Positions 16,785-25,618 of a DNA stretch of 64,000 nt are shown piece by piece. The stretch is from Planctomycetaceae bacterium (GTDB lineage: Bacteria; Planctomycetota; Planctomycetia; Pirellulales; Pirellulaceae). Location of the stretch: contig PBTE01000199.1 in NCBI GenBank assembly GCA_002726515.1, positions 1 through 64,000 of the forward strand, read 5' to 3'. The notes under the pieces were generated by a model that saw only the letters and a program-made list of their open reading frames with translations, did no database searches and was not told the origin of the DNA. Numbering within the stretch: the first letter of the stretch is position 1; each line of letters begins with the position of its first letter. The translations under genes were made by a program, and so were the position numbers.

Positions 16785-17633
16785 ATGGATGTACCTCTCA
16801 TGGAAGTGACAAGACTCATGCTCCGATTCCGTTTTCCGGTCGTGTTGCCAGTTTTACTTTTGTCCTGGACAAGTGGTTGTCATTGTGGACCTTCCTTGAC
16901 CGGATGCGGCTCTCTGCTGGAAAGTGGGGTGGCCTGCGGCGAAGGTGAAGGCACCTGCACGGAATGCGCCGCCGAGGGTGGTGAATGTGGATTGTTTCAC
17001 GGCAGGCTGCTGTCAAATTGCTGGAACGGGCCGGATTGTGGTGAGGTTTATTTTTGCTCCTGGAAGAGCGATCCTCCCGACTACTGTGATCCTTGCAACC
17101 GCTGTGGCCAGTGGGCCGAAACCAGTTGCTGCCGCACAAATTTCTGGAAGGACCTGGTCTACAACCCAGTCGCTACTATTTTTGGTGGACGCCCCGGTCC
17201 ATACAATGAGGCCAGCTGCTGTGGATGTTTCCCGGACAACCCTGACGGTCGTAGCAATGCCCGCTGCGAAGATACAAATTGCACATGCAACCGTACGGGC
17301 GATTTCTGCGACTCGGACTCACCTCCGATTCAGAATGATGTAGAGATTGACGGGCCACCGGAGCCAAGCGAAGACCTTTTGCCCCACCCCGTCCCGCTAG
17401 AACCCGACGCGTCAGACGGGCTGGGCCGAGACCTTCTCCCGCAGCCTGTGCCAGTGGAACTCGACGCGCCAGACGGGCTGGACCAGGACCTTCTCCCGCA
17501 GGCTGTGCTAGTGGAACCCGACGTGCCAGACGAGCTGGATCAAGACCTGTTCCCGCAGCCCGTGGAAAATGAACAGATCGAGGATGGTCGCAGTCTTTTT
17601 CGACCCCTGATATCGGGCCTGCTGGGTGGCTAA
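16785..17633 (+). CDS. Cysteine-rich exported (lipo)protein with acidic Pro-rich repeats
   Basis: Not a known family to me. It is 282 residues from the ATG at 16785; ATGs at 16800 and 16818 are alternatives, the last giving MLRFRFPVVLPVLLLSWTSG followed by Cys32. That is a signal peptide with a possible but weak lipobox (TSGC). Between residues 32 and 175 there are 22 cysteines, many in pairs such as CHC, CTEC, CDPCNRC, SCC, CCGC and CTC, so disulfide bonding or metal binding is likely. Residues 197-260 hold 3.4 copies of a 19-residue repeat of the type DLLPQPVPVELDAPDGLDQ, giving a rigid acidic stalk. It is probably a cell-envelope or surface protein. Confidence 0.7.
   Translation: MDVPLMEVTRLMLRFRFPVVLPVLLLSWTSGCHCGPSLTGCGSLLESGVACGEGEGTCTECAAEGGECGLFHGRLLSNCWNGPDCGEVYFCSWKSDPPDYCDPCNRCGQWAETSCCRTNFWKDLVYNPVATIFGGRPGPYNEASCCGCFPDNPDGRSNARCEDTNCTCNRTGDFCDSDSPPIQNDVEIDGPPEPSEDLLPHPVPLEPDASDGLGRDLLPQPVPVELDAPDGLDQDLLPQAVLVEPDVPDELDQDLFPQPVENEQIEDGRSLFRPLISGLLGG
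17373..17564 (+). repeat. 57-bp coding tandem repeat, 3.4 copies
   Basis: In-frame repeats encode DLLPHPVPLEPDASDGLGR, DLLPQPVPVELDAPDGLDQ, DLLPQAVLVEPDVPDELDQ and a partial DLFPQPV. They differ at several residues, so the array is not a fresh duplication. It lies in the acidic C-terminal half of the Cys-rich protein. Confidence 0.9.
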
Positions 17634-17826
17634 GCGAAGCAACAAATTCCAACCAGGTTGCTCAAGGTCCACTGTGGTACGGTCAGCTTACGAAACCACA
17701 ATGTTTCAGGATCCGACAACACGGGCAACCGGCAGGCGCTAGTTGATTTGTTCGTTGGTCTACCTTGCGCTGTCGACCCTCGCCGTCTAGAATGGGTGCT
17801 TTGTCCTGGGACGAACGGAATGCAGC

Positions 17827-18993
17827 ATGAAAATTGCTTATCTCGATTGTATCAGCGGAATCAGCGGTGACATGACGCTCGGCGCGTTAGTCGACGTTGG
17901 TGTCGATTTGGAAGTGGTGCAAGCTGGAATTGATTCCTTGGGTCTTCCCAGTTGTCAGCTCGTTGCCGAAGAAGTCAAACGACACGGGTTCCGGGCAACC
18001 AAAGTGACGGTCCAGCACGAGCCGGAACACGCCCACCGGCACTTGCATCACATCACCGAGATGATCGACTCCGGTACGTTGAGCACATCTCAAAAGGATT
18101 TGGCCAAACGGATTTTCACTCGACTTGGCGAAGCGGAAGCCAAGGTTCACGGGACCACCATTCGCAAAGTTCATTTTCACGAGGTGGGAGCGGTCGATTC
18201 GATCGCTGACATCGTTGGATCGGCCATTGCGTGGGACATGTTGAATCTGCAACAGATTCACTGTTCCGCCATCCCCACGGGCCACGGTCAGATCCAAATT
18301 GCTCACGGACGTTGTAGCCTGCCCGCACCCGCCACGGCAGAATTACTGACGGGTATTCCATTGGCTGCTTCTGACATCGAGGCAGAACTCACCACTCCCA
18401 CGGGAGCCGCTATTGTTGCCACACTGGTTGATCAGTTCGGCCATATGCCGTCGATGACTATTGAAGCAATCGGGTGTGGTGCAGGCGACCGGGACTTGGA
18501 ACAACAGGGAAATGTACTCCGCCTGATTCTGGGACACACCCAAGAGCAATCCGCCAGTGACGTCGTCTGGGTCCTGGAAACCAACCTGGATGATCTTGCG
18601 GGTGAAGTCATCGGGCACACTTGTACGTTATTGCTGGAAGCCGGAGCACTGGATGTCTTCAGCACACCAATTCAGATGAAGAAAAGTCGGCCCGGTGTCA
18701 TGATCTCGGTGTTGTGCGGTGCGGAACAGATCGCCGGTCTGGAGCAAATCTTGTTTCGAGAAACAACAACCTTGGGAATTCGACGTCAGCAAGTAACTCG
18801 CAGTAAACTTCCACGGCAATCTCAGACCGTGGATACCGCCTGGGGAGAGGTAGCCGGAAAGCTTGTGCACCACCCCGATGGACACACGGTGTTCGCCCCG
18901 GAATTCGAGGCGTGCAAGCAACTCGCCACCCAACACGCCGTTCCGCTCCGAGAAATCATGGACGCGGCCCGCCGAGCGCACGGACTTGGTTGA
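17827..18993 (+). CDS. larC: LarC family nickel-insertion protein
   Basis: A 388-residue LarC (formerly DUF111) protein. The N-terminus MKIAYLDCISGISGDMTLGA is the family hallmark, followed by a His-rich stretch (EHAHRHLHHITEMID) and HFHEVGAVDSIADIVGSAIA. A second region reads ETNLDDLAGEVIGHTCTLLL, then DVFSTPIQMKKSRPG. In the known pathway LarC is the CTP-dependent cyclometallase that inserts nickel into the pyridinium thioacid pincer cofactor made by LarB and LarE, serving LarA-type racemases. In Lactiplantibacillus plantarum larC is split by a programmed frameshift; here it is one continuous frame. No larB, larE or larA lies in this window, so its partners are elsewhere or it has another role. 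Confidence 0.93.
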   Translation: MKIAYLDCISGISGDMTLGALVDVGVDLEVVQAGIDSLGLPSCQLVAEEVKRHGFRATKVTVQHEPEHAHRHLHHITEMIDSGTLSTSQKDLAKRIFTRLGEAEAKVHGTTIRKVHFHEVGAVDSIADIVGSAIAWDMLNLQQIHCSAIPTGHGQIQIAHGRCSLPAPATAELLTGIPLAASDIEAELTTPTGAAIVATLVDQFGHMPSMTIEAIGCGAGDRDLEQQGNVLRLILGHTQEQSASDVVWVLETNLDDLAGEVIGHTCTLLLEAGALDVFSTPIQMKKSRPGVMISVLCGAEQIAGLEQILFRETTTLGIRRQQVTRSKLPRQSQTVDTAWGEVAGKLVHHPDGHTVFAPEFEACKQLATQHAVPLREIMDAARRAHGLG

Positions 18994-19539
18994 AATCCAT
19001 GCGGCTGGCAAAACCCTTTGATCTGTGCGGTTCAGACACACGGCACCCGGCGATGCTTCCCGGTGCGGAGGCTGCGGCGATTCGATCCGCAACACGATTG
19101 TCTCACATTTACGAACCCGGCCCCAATGACATTTTATGCTGTCAGCCATTGATGGGGAAATCTTGTCTTTCCAACTTTTGTAGTTGCGGGGAAAATAAGC
19201 GGAGGTCGCACCCCCGGAAGCGATCCAATACCTGCTTACAAGGCCGCTCGAATCGCACCCCTGAACGAATCCGTCAACAACAGCCGGGTCGATTTCCTCT
19301 TCGACCACTGTCACGGGCCTGTTCGTTTTCGCGCACTGCACAACCGCACGCAGACTGTATACTATGTCCCAGGCTTCAAGTAAGATGGTGGAAACTTCCC
19401 ATATCACGAAAGGCCCACAACGCACCATGGCGAGCCATCGTGAAGGTCGCTCCCACGGCAAAGCTTGTCATCTGAAGCAGGATTTGGAACAGTCGTTTTC
19501 GGACAACAAATAAAGTCAGCATGAATCCGGATCAGCAGC
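18994..19539. other. Intergenic region, nothing identified
   Basis: About 545 bp between larC and the SUMF1-propeller gene. Overlapping open frames exist on both strands but carry no family motif. No repeat, tRNA or terminator with a T-tract was found. Confidence 0.4.
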
Positions 19540-21723
19540 ATGCAAACTTGTTTTCTTCGGCGGTGCGCGTGTTTTGCCAGTGTGATTGGACTTCTGTCAG
19601 TCATCTGCTACGGAGATGATGGGAGTCGGACGAACGTCCGAACCCCCAAAACCATTTCCAACTCGATCGGTATGAAACTGGCGCAGATCCCGTCCGGTGA
19701 GTTTTATATGGGTTCATCCGACTCGGATCCCGGTGCCCGCGACGACGAGAAACCACGACACTCCGTTCGTATCACCAAACCGTTCTTGATGGGCGTGTAT
19801 GAAGTGACGCAACAGGAATTCGAAACCGTGATGGGTTTCAATCCCAGCTTCTTTTCGAATGCGGGAATTCTGAAAGATTCGCTGGCGCCGTTTGACTGTG
19901 CGCGGTTTCCCGTCGACGGTCTCACGTGGTTTCAGGCCATGGACTTCTGTCGCCAGCTGTCAGGATCACCCCAGGAAAAAAAGGCGGGGCGTGTCTATCG
20001 CCTGCCCACGGAAGCGGAGTGGGAACACGCCTGCCGGGCCACGACCAACACCTTGTTCCATGGGGGCGATTCGTTGTCTTCGGCGGAAGCAAACTTCAAT
20101 GGAAAATATCCCTTCGGAGACGCCCCGCAGGGAGCCTTTCTCAACCGGACGACAACCGTCGGATCGTACACTCCCAATCACTTCGGGCTGTACGACATGC
20201 ACGGGAATCTGAGCGAGTGGTGCCTCGATCATTTCCATCGGGACTACTATAAGGACTCGCCGGCGCTGGATCCACCCGGCCCGTCTCGGCAGACATCACG
20301 CGTGATTCGTGGTGGTAACTGGTACAGCGATGCTCGAGACTGTCGTAGTGCTTTCCGGTACGCGGATATTCCCGAAGGCGTTTTTTACGCCCTGGGTTTT
20401 CGTGTCGCTTGTGAACTCGGGGGGCCCAAGGCTGACCCTTTACCGGCGTTGGCTGAGGTCCCAAATTCGACAGACAAACAAGCCACCACCAGCGCGGAGA
20501 CACTGCTGTCGGAACAACCCGACCTGACAGTGGGCGAAGACTGGCCACACTGGCGCGGACCGCGTGGAGATGGAACGTGGCGGGCACCGAAGTTGGCAAA
20601 TTCCTGGAATGAAGCAGGTTTACAACGTGTCTGGCAACACAACATTGGTGGTGGGTATGGAGGTATCGCCGTGGCGGGAGAGCGCGTGTACGTCATGGAC
20701 CGTCAACAGGATCCGGTGGAAACAGAACGCATTCTGTGCTTCGACGGTGTGAACGGAACGCCCCTCTGGTCCCACTCGTACCCTGTAGACTACAGCAACG
20801 TCAGTTACGGAAACGGTCCCCGCAGCACGCCCACGATCTATCGCGGCCTCGTCTACACCCTCGGCGCTGTGGGACATTTGTACTGCCTCGATGCTGACAA
20901 CGGACGTGTCATCTGGTCGAAAGATTTAGTCGCGGACTGCCGCGCACAAGTGCCCATTTGGGGACTCAGCGCTTCGCCTTTGATTTTCCAGGACGTGGTC
21001 ATTGTTCACCCAGGGGCTCAACCCAACGGGTGTTACGTTGCTTTCGATCTGAACAACGGCAGGGAACGCTGGCGATGTCTGCGTGACGCTGCAGCCTACG
21101 CGACGCCACTGCTGATCCACGTGGATGCCAACCCCCAATTGGTCTGCTGGACACCGAGTAACATCCACGGAGTCGATCCGCGTGTCGGAGAACCCCTCTG
21201 GAGCGTTCCCTTCGAGGTAACCAATGGGACGTCAGTTGCGGATCCGATCTTTCACCACAACCTGGCCCTGGTAACCAGTTACTACGATGGAGCGAAAGCA
21301 ATTCAGCTGGGCAGTGCATCCGGGGAGGCCCTGGAGATGTGGCACGATCACCGGAATTTGCGCGGACTGATGTCGCAACCGATCTGTCGCGACGGATACG
21401 TCTACCTGCTGGACAAACGCCATGGTTTGACCTGTTTCAAGTTGGCGACCGGCGAAAAATTGTGGGACGACGACAATCGGCTGACGCCGAAGGGGCGCAA
21501 TCCCCACGCCAGCTTGTCCTGGATCAACGATGGCAATCGGGCTATTGCGCTCAATTCAGACGGTGAATTGATTCTGATCCAACTCCACCCCGGTGGTTAC
21601 TCTGAAGAGGCGCGTTCGCAGATCATCGGACCGACTTGGGCACACCCGGCCTTTGCCGGAAATTGTGTCTACGCGCGCAGCGACACGGAAATCGTGTGCG
21701 CTCTGTTGCCGTGTGAAGAATAG
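19540..21723 (+). CDS. Exported SUMF1 (FGE-sulfatase) domain - PQQ-like beta-propeller fusion
   Basis: A 727-residue two-domain protein. After a signal peptide (ending near CYGDDG), residues about 40-290 form an SUMF1/formylglycine-generating-enzyme-like domain. It contains MKLAQIPSGEFYMGSSDSD, GVYEVTQQEFETVMGFNP, RLPTEAEWEHACRA, DMHGNLSEWCLDHF and VIRGGNWYSDARDCRSAFR. True FGE has two active-site cysteines in the last motif; here the first is missing, so the domain is probably a non-catalytic or carbohydrate-binding version. Residues about 325-725 form a PQQ-like propeller (WPHWRGPRGDG, GERVYVMDRQQ, LYCLDADNGRVIWSKDL, YLLDKRHGLTCFKLATGEKL). Such outer-membrane or periplasmic propellers are abundant in Planctomycetota. 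The substrate is unknown. Confidence 0.88.
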   Translation: MQTCFLRRCACFASVIGLLSVICYGDDGSRTNVRTPKTISNSIGMKLAQIPSGEFYMGSSDSDPGARDDEKPRHSVRITKPFLMGVYEVTQQEFETVMGFNPSFFSNAGILKDSLAPFDCARFPVDGLTWFQAMDFCRQLSGSPQEKKAGRVYRLPTEAEWEHACRATTNTLFHGGDSLSSAEANFNGKYPFGDAPQGAFLNRTTTVGSYTPNHFGLYDMHGNLSEWCLDHFHRDYYKDSPALDPPGPSRQTSRVIRGGNWYSDARDCRSAFRYADIPEGVFYALGFRVACELGGPKADPLPALAEVPNSTDKQATTSAETLLSEQPDLTVGEDWPHWRGPRGDGTWRAPKLANSWNEAGLQRVWQHNIGGGYGGIAVAGERVYVMDRQQDPVETERILCFDGVNGTPLWSHSYPVDYSNVSYGNGPRSTPTIYRGLVYTLGAVGHLYCLDADNGRVIWSKDLVADCRAQVPIWGLSASPLIFQDVVIVHPGAQPNGCYVAFDLNNGRERWRCLRDAAAYATPLLIHVDANPQLVCWTPSNIHGVDPRVGEPLWSVPFEVTNGTSVADPIFHHNLALVTSYYDGAKAIQLGSASGEALEMWHDHRNLRGLMSQPICRDGYVYLLDKRHGLTCFKLATGEKLWDDDNRLTPKGRNPHASLSWINDGNRAIALNSDGELILIQLHPGGYSEEARSQIIGPTWAHPAFAGNCVYARSDTEIVCALLPCEE

Positions 21724-21837
21724 CGTCGCGGAACGGCCGGTGATCGCCCGGTTAAAAGCGACAGTCCTGGAGAATCGCAGCGGAAAATGAAGCGTGCGGC
21801 ACCACATGTGGTGACAGTGGCGCAACCGCCTTCCGTC

Positions 21838-22410
21838 TTACTCGTTCTTCAGTTTCCTTTCTGCGGCGTAGAGTCCCGCCAACGTCTTCAGATCGATATG
21901 CAACGCACGTTCGACAAGCCATTCCAGCAACCCGTCAAGCGGGACCAAATGGATCTCAATCGCCTCGTTTTCAACGCCCCCACCGGGCCCAACCTTTTCC
22001 AAATCCTGTGCCAGAAACAACGCGATCAACTCGTCGGTTAGCCCTGGCGAGGTGCATCCCATCACCAATTCGCTCCAACGATGGGCAATGTAACCGGTTT
22101 CTTCCAATAATTCCCGCCTGGCCGCTTCGACCAGCGATTCATTCTCTTCACCGGGGATGTCTCCGGTCAGACCGGCGGGTAATTCGAGCACCTTCCGGTC
22201 GACCGGCGGGCGGTACTGTTCTACAAGAATCACTCTCTGATCATCAGTCACCGCGACGATAGCGACTGCGGGTTTATCTGTATTGCGTGTGGCGTACTCC
22301 CAATTGCCTCTGACAGCCACCGAGACGTGGCGGCCGCTCCACGCCGTTTGCGATTCATTCCGCTGGGACATCATGGCCTCCGGACAGTTGTCCTTTTGAC
22401 GTGATTTCAA
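21838..22410 (-). CDS. Nudix hydrolase, ADP-ribose pyrophosphatase-like
   Basis: A 190-residue Nudix hydrolase. The Nudix box is intact: GDIPGEENESLVEAARRELL followed by EETGY matches GX5EX7REUXEEXGU. The upstream VTDDQRVILVEQYRPPVDRK followed by VLELPAG is typical of the ADP-ribose/NDP-sugar pyrophosphatase branch. The C-terminal SPGLTDELIALFLAQDLEKV supports this. ADP-ribose hydrolysis fits its place as the last gene of the NAD operon after pncB, the NrtR-like regulator and pncA. It follows pncA by 15 bp, so co-transcription is likely. ADP-ribose specificity is inferred from motifs and context. Confidence 0.88.
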   Translation of the reverse strand: MKSRQKDNCPEAMMSQRNESQTAWSGRHVSVAVRGNWEYATRNTDKPAVAIVAVTDDQRVILVEQYRPPVDRKVLELPAGLTGDIPGEENESLVEAARRELLEETGYIAHRWSELVMGCTSPGLTDELIALFLAQDLEKVGPGGGVENEAIEIHLVPLDGLLEWLVERALHIDLKTLAGLYAAERKLKNE

Positions 22411-22425
22411 ATTCGTCCTGGTGAA

Positions 22426-23025
22426 CTACCTCACTTCAACACCGCGCGAGCGCATTTCGTCAACTGCCCGCTGACAATCTCCCAGGTTAAGTTCCACTCC
22501 GCGGATCCCCTTGCTAAGCAGCACCGTACGGAACCCCAGATCAACCGCGTCCAGTGCTGTAAATTTTACACAGTAATCCGTCGCTAAACCGACCAGATGC
22601 ACTTCGTCAACCTGCTGGCTGCGAAGGTACGAGCCGAGTTCCGTCTCTTTGCGACGGGCGTTGTCAAAAAATCCACTGTAGCTGTCAATCAACGGATCCG
22701 TTCCCTTGCGAATCACTCGCTGAATCGCTTCCTGGTTCAGCTGGGCTGAAAACTCTGCACCCCGCGATCCCTGCACACAATGCTCGGGCCACAAAATCTG
22801 GTCGAGACCTGCCAGCTGGACCTGTTGGCCGACTTCCATTCCAGGATGCTGGCCGGCAAAGGATTGATGGTCCGCCGGGTGCCAATCTTGCGTCGCCACG
22901 ACGAGTTCATACTGCGACAGCAACGCGTTGGCCACAGGCAAGATCTCGTCACCCTGTTGCACAGCCAGTGCTCCGCCCGGCAGGAAATCGTTTTGAATAT
23001 CTATGAGTAAAAGTGATTTCATCAC
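22426..23025 (-). CDS. pncA: Nicotinamidase
   Basis: A 199-residue isochorismatase-fold amidase. The N-terminal SLLLIDIQNDFLPGGAL carries the catalytic Asp. DWHPADHQSFAGQHPG holds the Asp/His/His metal-binding residues. IRKGTDPLIDSYSGFFDN holds the catalytic Lys. TDYCVKFTALDA holds the nucleophilic Cys. This set marks PncA, which deaminates nicotinamide to nicotinate for the salvage route to NAD. The product is the substrate of PncB, encoded first in the same operon. The gene lies 155 bp after the NrtR-like regulator and 15 bp before the Nudix gene. PncA may also hydrolyse pyrazinamide, as in other bacteria. Confidence 0.95.
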   Translation of the reverse strand: MMKSLLLIDIQNDFLPGGALAVQQGDEILPVANALLSQYELVVATQDWHPADHQSFAGQHPGMEVGQQVQLAGLDQILWPEHCVQGSRGAEFSAQLNQEAIQRVIRKGTDPLIDSYSGFFDNARRKETELGSYLRSQQVDEVHLVGLATDYCVKFTALDAVDLGFRTVLLSKGIRGVELNLGDCQRAVDEMRSRGVEVR

Positions 23026-23180
23026 AGTTCTCCGTAAATCTCTGGCGGGATACCAGGCAGGTCTGCAAAAACAATCGGCAGGCCCCTGCCTCCGGGTTGT
23101 TCATTTCCAGGTGGACGATCGCGATGGATGCGACCGTTCCCCGTTCGCCACAGCCAGCGGGGACGTAACGCGCGGCGGGG

Positions 23181-23870
23181 TCAAATCTCGAATTGAAATC
23201 CTTTTTTTGCCAGTCGTTCGTACTTCCGCCGGTCAAACCGATAGAACTGGGCCGCTCGATGGGCAACGTCTTTCTCGATTTCGTTGAGCGCCACCACGAA
23301 TTCCATACTCAATACTTTTTTGCGAAAGTTGCGTTTATCAAGTTTGCGGTCCAGGATTACCTCGTAAACATGCTGCAACTGGCGCAAGGAGAATTTGTCC
23401 GGTAATAACTCAAAACCAATCGGCTGGTAACGCACTTTACCGCGAAGTCTTTCATAAGCCATGCTGAGGATACTGTCGTGATAGAGCACCATTTCAGGAG
23501 GTTCCTGGATCGGAAACCAGGCCGTGTCGCCCGTCTCCGGCCGTGTTTGCACAATCCGTCCCGCCAGGTTGACCAGGGCATAGTAAGCTACGCTCACCAC
23601 TCTTTCACAACCGTCTGGCTCCAAACCTCCAAACGTATAAAGCTGCTCCAAAAAAACATCGGTCAGGCCTGTACCCGCCCGCAATTCCCGGCGGGCCGCC
23701 TCCCCCAGGGTTTCATCGACTCGCACCCATCCACCAGGCAGCGCCCACGGATTTCCCAAACTTTCCGAGTCGTGGCGAACCAGCATCACTTGTATTTGTT
23801 CCCTTGCCAGCGCAAATGCGACGATGTCGACAGTGAGCGCAGGTCGCGGAAATTCGTAGGTATATGGCAT
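23181..23870 (-). CDS. nrtR: NrtR-like Nudix-winged-helix transcriptional regulator
   Basis: A 229-residue two-domain regulator. Residues 1-140 form a Nudix fold (ALTVDIVAFALAREQIQVML, then WALPGGWVRVDETLGEAARR). The box continues RELRAGTGL, so the two Glu residues of the REUXEEXGU motif are replaced by Ala and Gly and catalysis should be lost. Residues about 150-229 form a winged helix (FSLRQLQHVYEVILDRKLDK, RNFRKKVLSMEF). NrtR proteins repress NAD genes and respond to ADP-ribose-type ligands. The gene begins 3 bp after pncB, and a palindrome sits before pncB at 25354. This supports local autoregulation of the whole operon. Confidence 0.9.
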   Translation of the reverse strand: MPYTYEFPRPALTVDIVAFALAREQIQVMLVRHDSESLGNPWALPGGWVRVDETLGEAARRELRAGTGLTDVFLEQLYTFGGLEPDGCERVVSVAYYALVNLAGRIVQTRPETGDTAWFPIQEPPEMVLYHDSILSMAYERLRGKVRYQPIGFELLPDKFSLRQLQHVYEVILDRKLDKRNFRKKVLSMEFVVALNEIEKDVAHRAAQFYRFDRRKYERLAKKGFQFEI

Positions 23871-23873
23871 GGA

Positions 23874-25334
23874 TCAACTCTGTCCGGCAGCCTGAATCAT
23901 TTCCTCTCGTCGTTCGTGCAATCCGATATCCATGCCGACAAGATATGAATCAGGATTGTTGAACCGTTGCACCGCGGGAGATAGTTGTTGGAGTTGCTGG
24001 CAGACTCGTTGTCGAGCCGTTGCGAGGTCCGTGACAGGCCCGGCGAGCCCGCCACCGCGCAGCACCGGCTGCAACAAATCCGTAAACCTGGCGGGGCTGG
24101 TGATTTTTTCGAGGTGCCTGGTGTCTTTCAGGTCGACTACGATTCCTCTTGCATCGGGTTCATGTGTATCATCGAATATCATGTCCCCCACGTAGCCTCG
24201 CTCGTCGATGAAACGGCGGACTTGAAGCGTGCCCGGGATGGTCGTCTTCACGCCCTGCTCAGAGACTTTGATCTTGGGCTGCCAGCTACCGTCGCTATGG
24301 CGGATGGCGCCCATTTTGTAGACCCCTCCCAAAGCGGGCTGGCTGTAAGCGGTCGCCAGCCTGGTACCGACACCCCACACTGAAATCGCCGCATCCTGCC
24401 GTTTGAGGCTTTCGATTGCCCGCTCGTCCAGGTCATTTGACGCAACGATGACGGCATCCGGAAAACCGGCTTCGTCCAAAATTTTACGTGCCTCAATACT
24501 CAAGTGTGCCAAGTCCCCCGAGTCAAGGCGGATACCGACCATCTTATGACCACGCTCACGAAGCTGCCGGCCGACGGCGACAGCCCGCTGCACCCCTTCC
24601 AGGGTGTCATACGTGTCGACAAGAAAAACACAATTGTTGGGCATGACTTGTGCATAACTTTCAAACGCTTGCACTTCAGAATCGAAAGACATGATCCAAC
24701 TGTGTGCGTGAGTGCCACGCACCGGGATGCCGTACAGCTTGCCGGCTAAAACGTTGGAAGTCGCAGCACAACCGCCGATATAGGCAGCGCGGCTGGCCGC
24801 CAGCCCACCATCGATCCCCTGCGCTCGGCGTAGTCCAAATTCGAGCACGGGCTCTCCTCCGGTCGCGCTGCAAATTCTCACAGCTTGGGTGGCAATCAAC
24901 GTCTGAAAATTGATCATGTTCAGCAGGGGAGTCTCCAACAACTGGCATTGCAGAATCGGACCGCGGACCCGTAACAACGGTTCCTGCCCGAAAGCGACCG
25001 TCCCTTCGGGCATGGCATCGATATCAACTGTGAGGCGCAAATTTTTCAGGTGATCGAGAAACTCGCGGTCGAACAAAGGTCGATCGTCATTTCCCGTCAG
25101 AGATTCCAGATAAGCGATATCTGTGTCTTCGAAACGATAAGCGTCCAGAAACTCCAGCACCGTCCCCAGCCCTGCCGTGACAGCGTAACCACCTGCGAAA
25201 GGCGGCTTTCGAAAGAAGAGGTGGAAAACCGCCTCCTGCTCAGCGCGTCCCAGCTTCCAGTAGCCGTAAGCCATCGTCAGTTGGTACAAATCCGTGAGCA
25301 GTGCCAGCGGAGACCGATACAGTTCACTGAGCAT
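23874..25334 (-). CDS. pncB: Nicotinate phosphoribosyltransferase
   Basis: A 486-residue enzyme that joins nicotinate to PRPP to make nicotinate mononucleotide in the Preiss-Handler pathway. Motifs are [20 protein letters not shown] at the N-terminus, [52 protein letters not shown] (with the His that is phosphorylated in the family), and [20 protein letters not shown]. Length fits the PncB type found in many bacteria. It is the first gene of the operon pncB-nrtR-pncA-Nudix. A GGAGAGGA site lies a few bases before the ATG at 25334, and a near-perfect 19-bp palindrome lies 20 bp upstream of that start. Confidence 0.95.
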   Translation of the reverse strand: MLSELYRSPLALLTDLYQLTMAYGYWKLGRAEQEAVFHLFFRKPPFAGGYAVTAGLGTVLEFLDAYRFEDTDIAYLESLTGNDDRPLFDREFLDHLKNLRLTVDIDAMPEGTVAFGQEPLLRVRGPILQCQLLETPLLNMINFQTLIATQAVRICSATGGEPVLEFGLRRAQGIDGGLAASRAAYIGGCAATSNVLAGKLYGIPVRGTHAHSWIMSFDSEVQAFESYAQVMPNNCVFLVDTYDTLEGVQRAVAVGRQLRERGHKMVGIRLDSGDLAHLSIEARKILDEAGFPDAVIVASNDLDERAIESLKRQDAAISVWGVGTRLATAYSQPALGGVYKMGAIRHSDGSWQPKIKVSEQGVKTTIPGTLQVRRFIDERGYVGDMIFDDTHEPDARGIVVDLKDTRHLEKITSPARFTDLLQPVLRGGGLAGPVTDLATARQRVCQQLQQLSPAVQRFNNPDSYLVGMDIGLHERREEMIQAAGQS

Positions 25335-25353
25335 GGCAAGTTCCTCTCCTTCT

Positions 25354-25372
25354 TAGTGTGTATTATACACTA
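25354..25372. promoter_or_regulatory. 19-bp palindrome before pncB, candidate NrtR operator
   Basis: TAGTGTGTATTATACACTA has 9-bp arms with one mismatch around a central T. It starts 20 bp upstream of the pncB start codon and overlaps a TATTATA-like AT-rich core that could be the -10 region. Position and symmetry fit a repressor site for the NrtR-like protein coded in the same operon. Confidence 0.65.
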
Positions 25373-25618
25373 TTTCAAACCGCGTCAATTCGGCAGCCCG
25401 TCAGGCTGGATTCGAAGCGACCACACCCCTTTTGAATCGGCCGACGACCGGCGCCGCGCGAAATCTCTGCTCGGCTTGAATGAATCGAGTCCGCCGGGTA
25501 CCGTGACCGGGAACACAAAACATCCGGGCAACATCCTATCTTCCCTTGAATTTTGTGCTTCACCAGCTGATCAATCAAAACAAGTGTGGAACCAGGGGAA
25601 AGCTGCCAGCTCGACCGC

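Noticed and set aside
18628-19461. A 277-codon reverse frame
   Set aside because: Most of it lies opposite the end of larC and the rest in the following spacer. Its sequence shows no recognisable motif.
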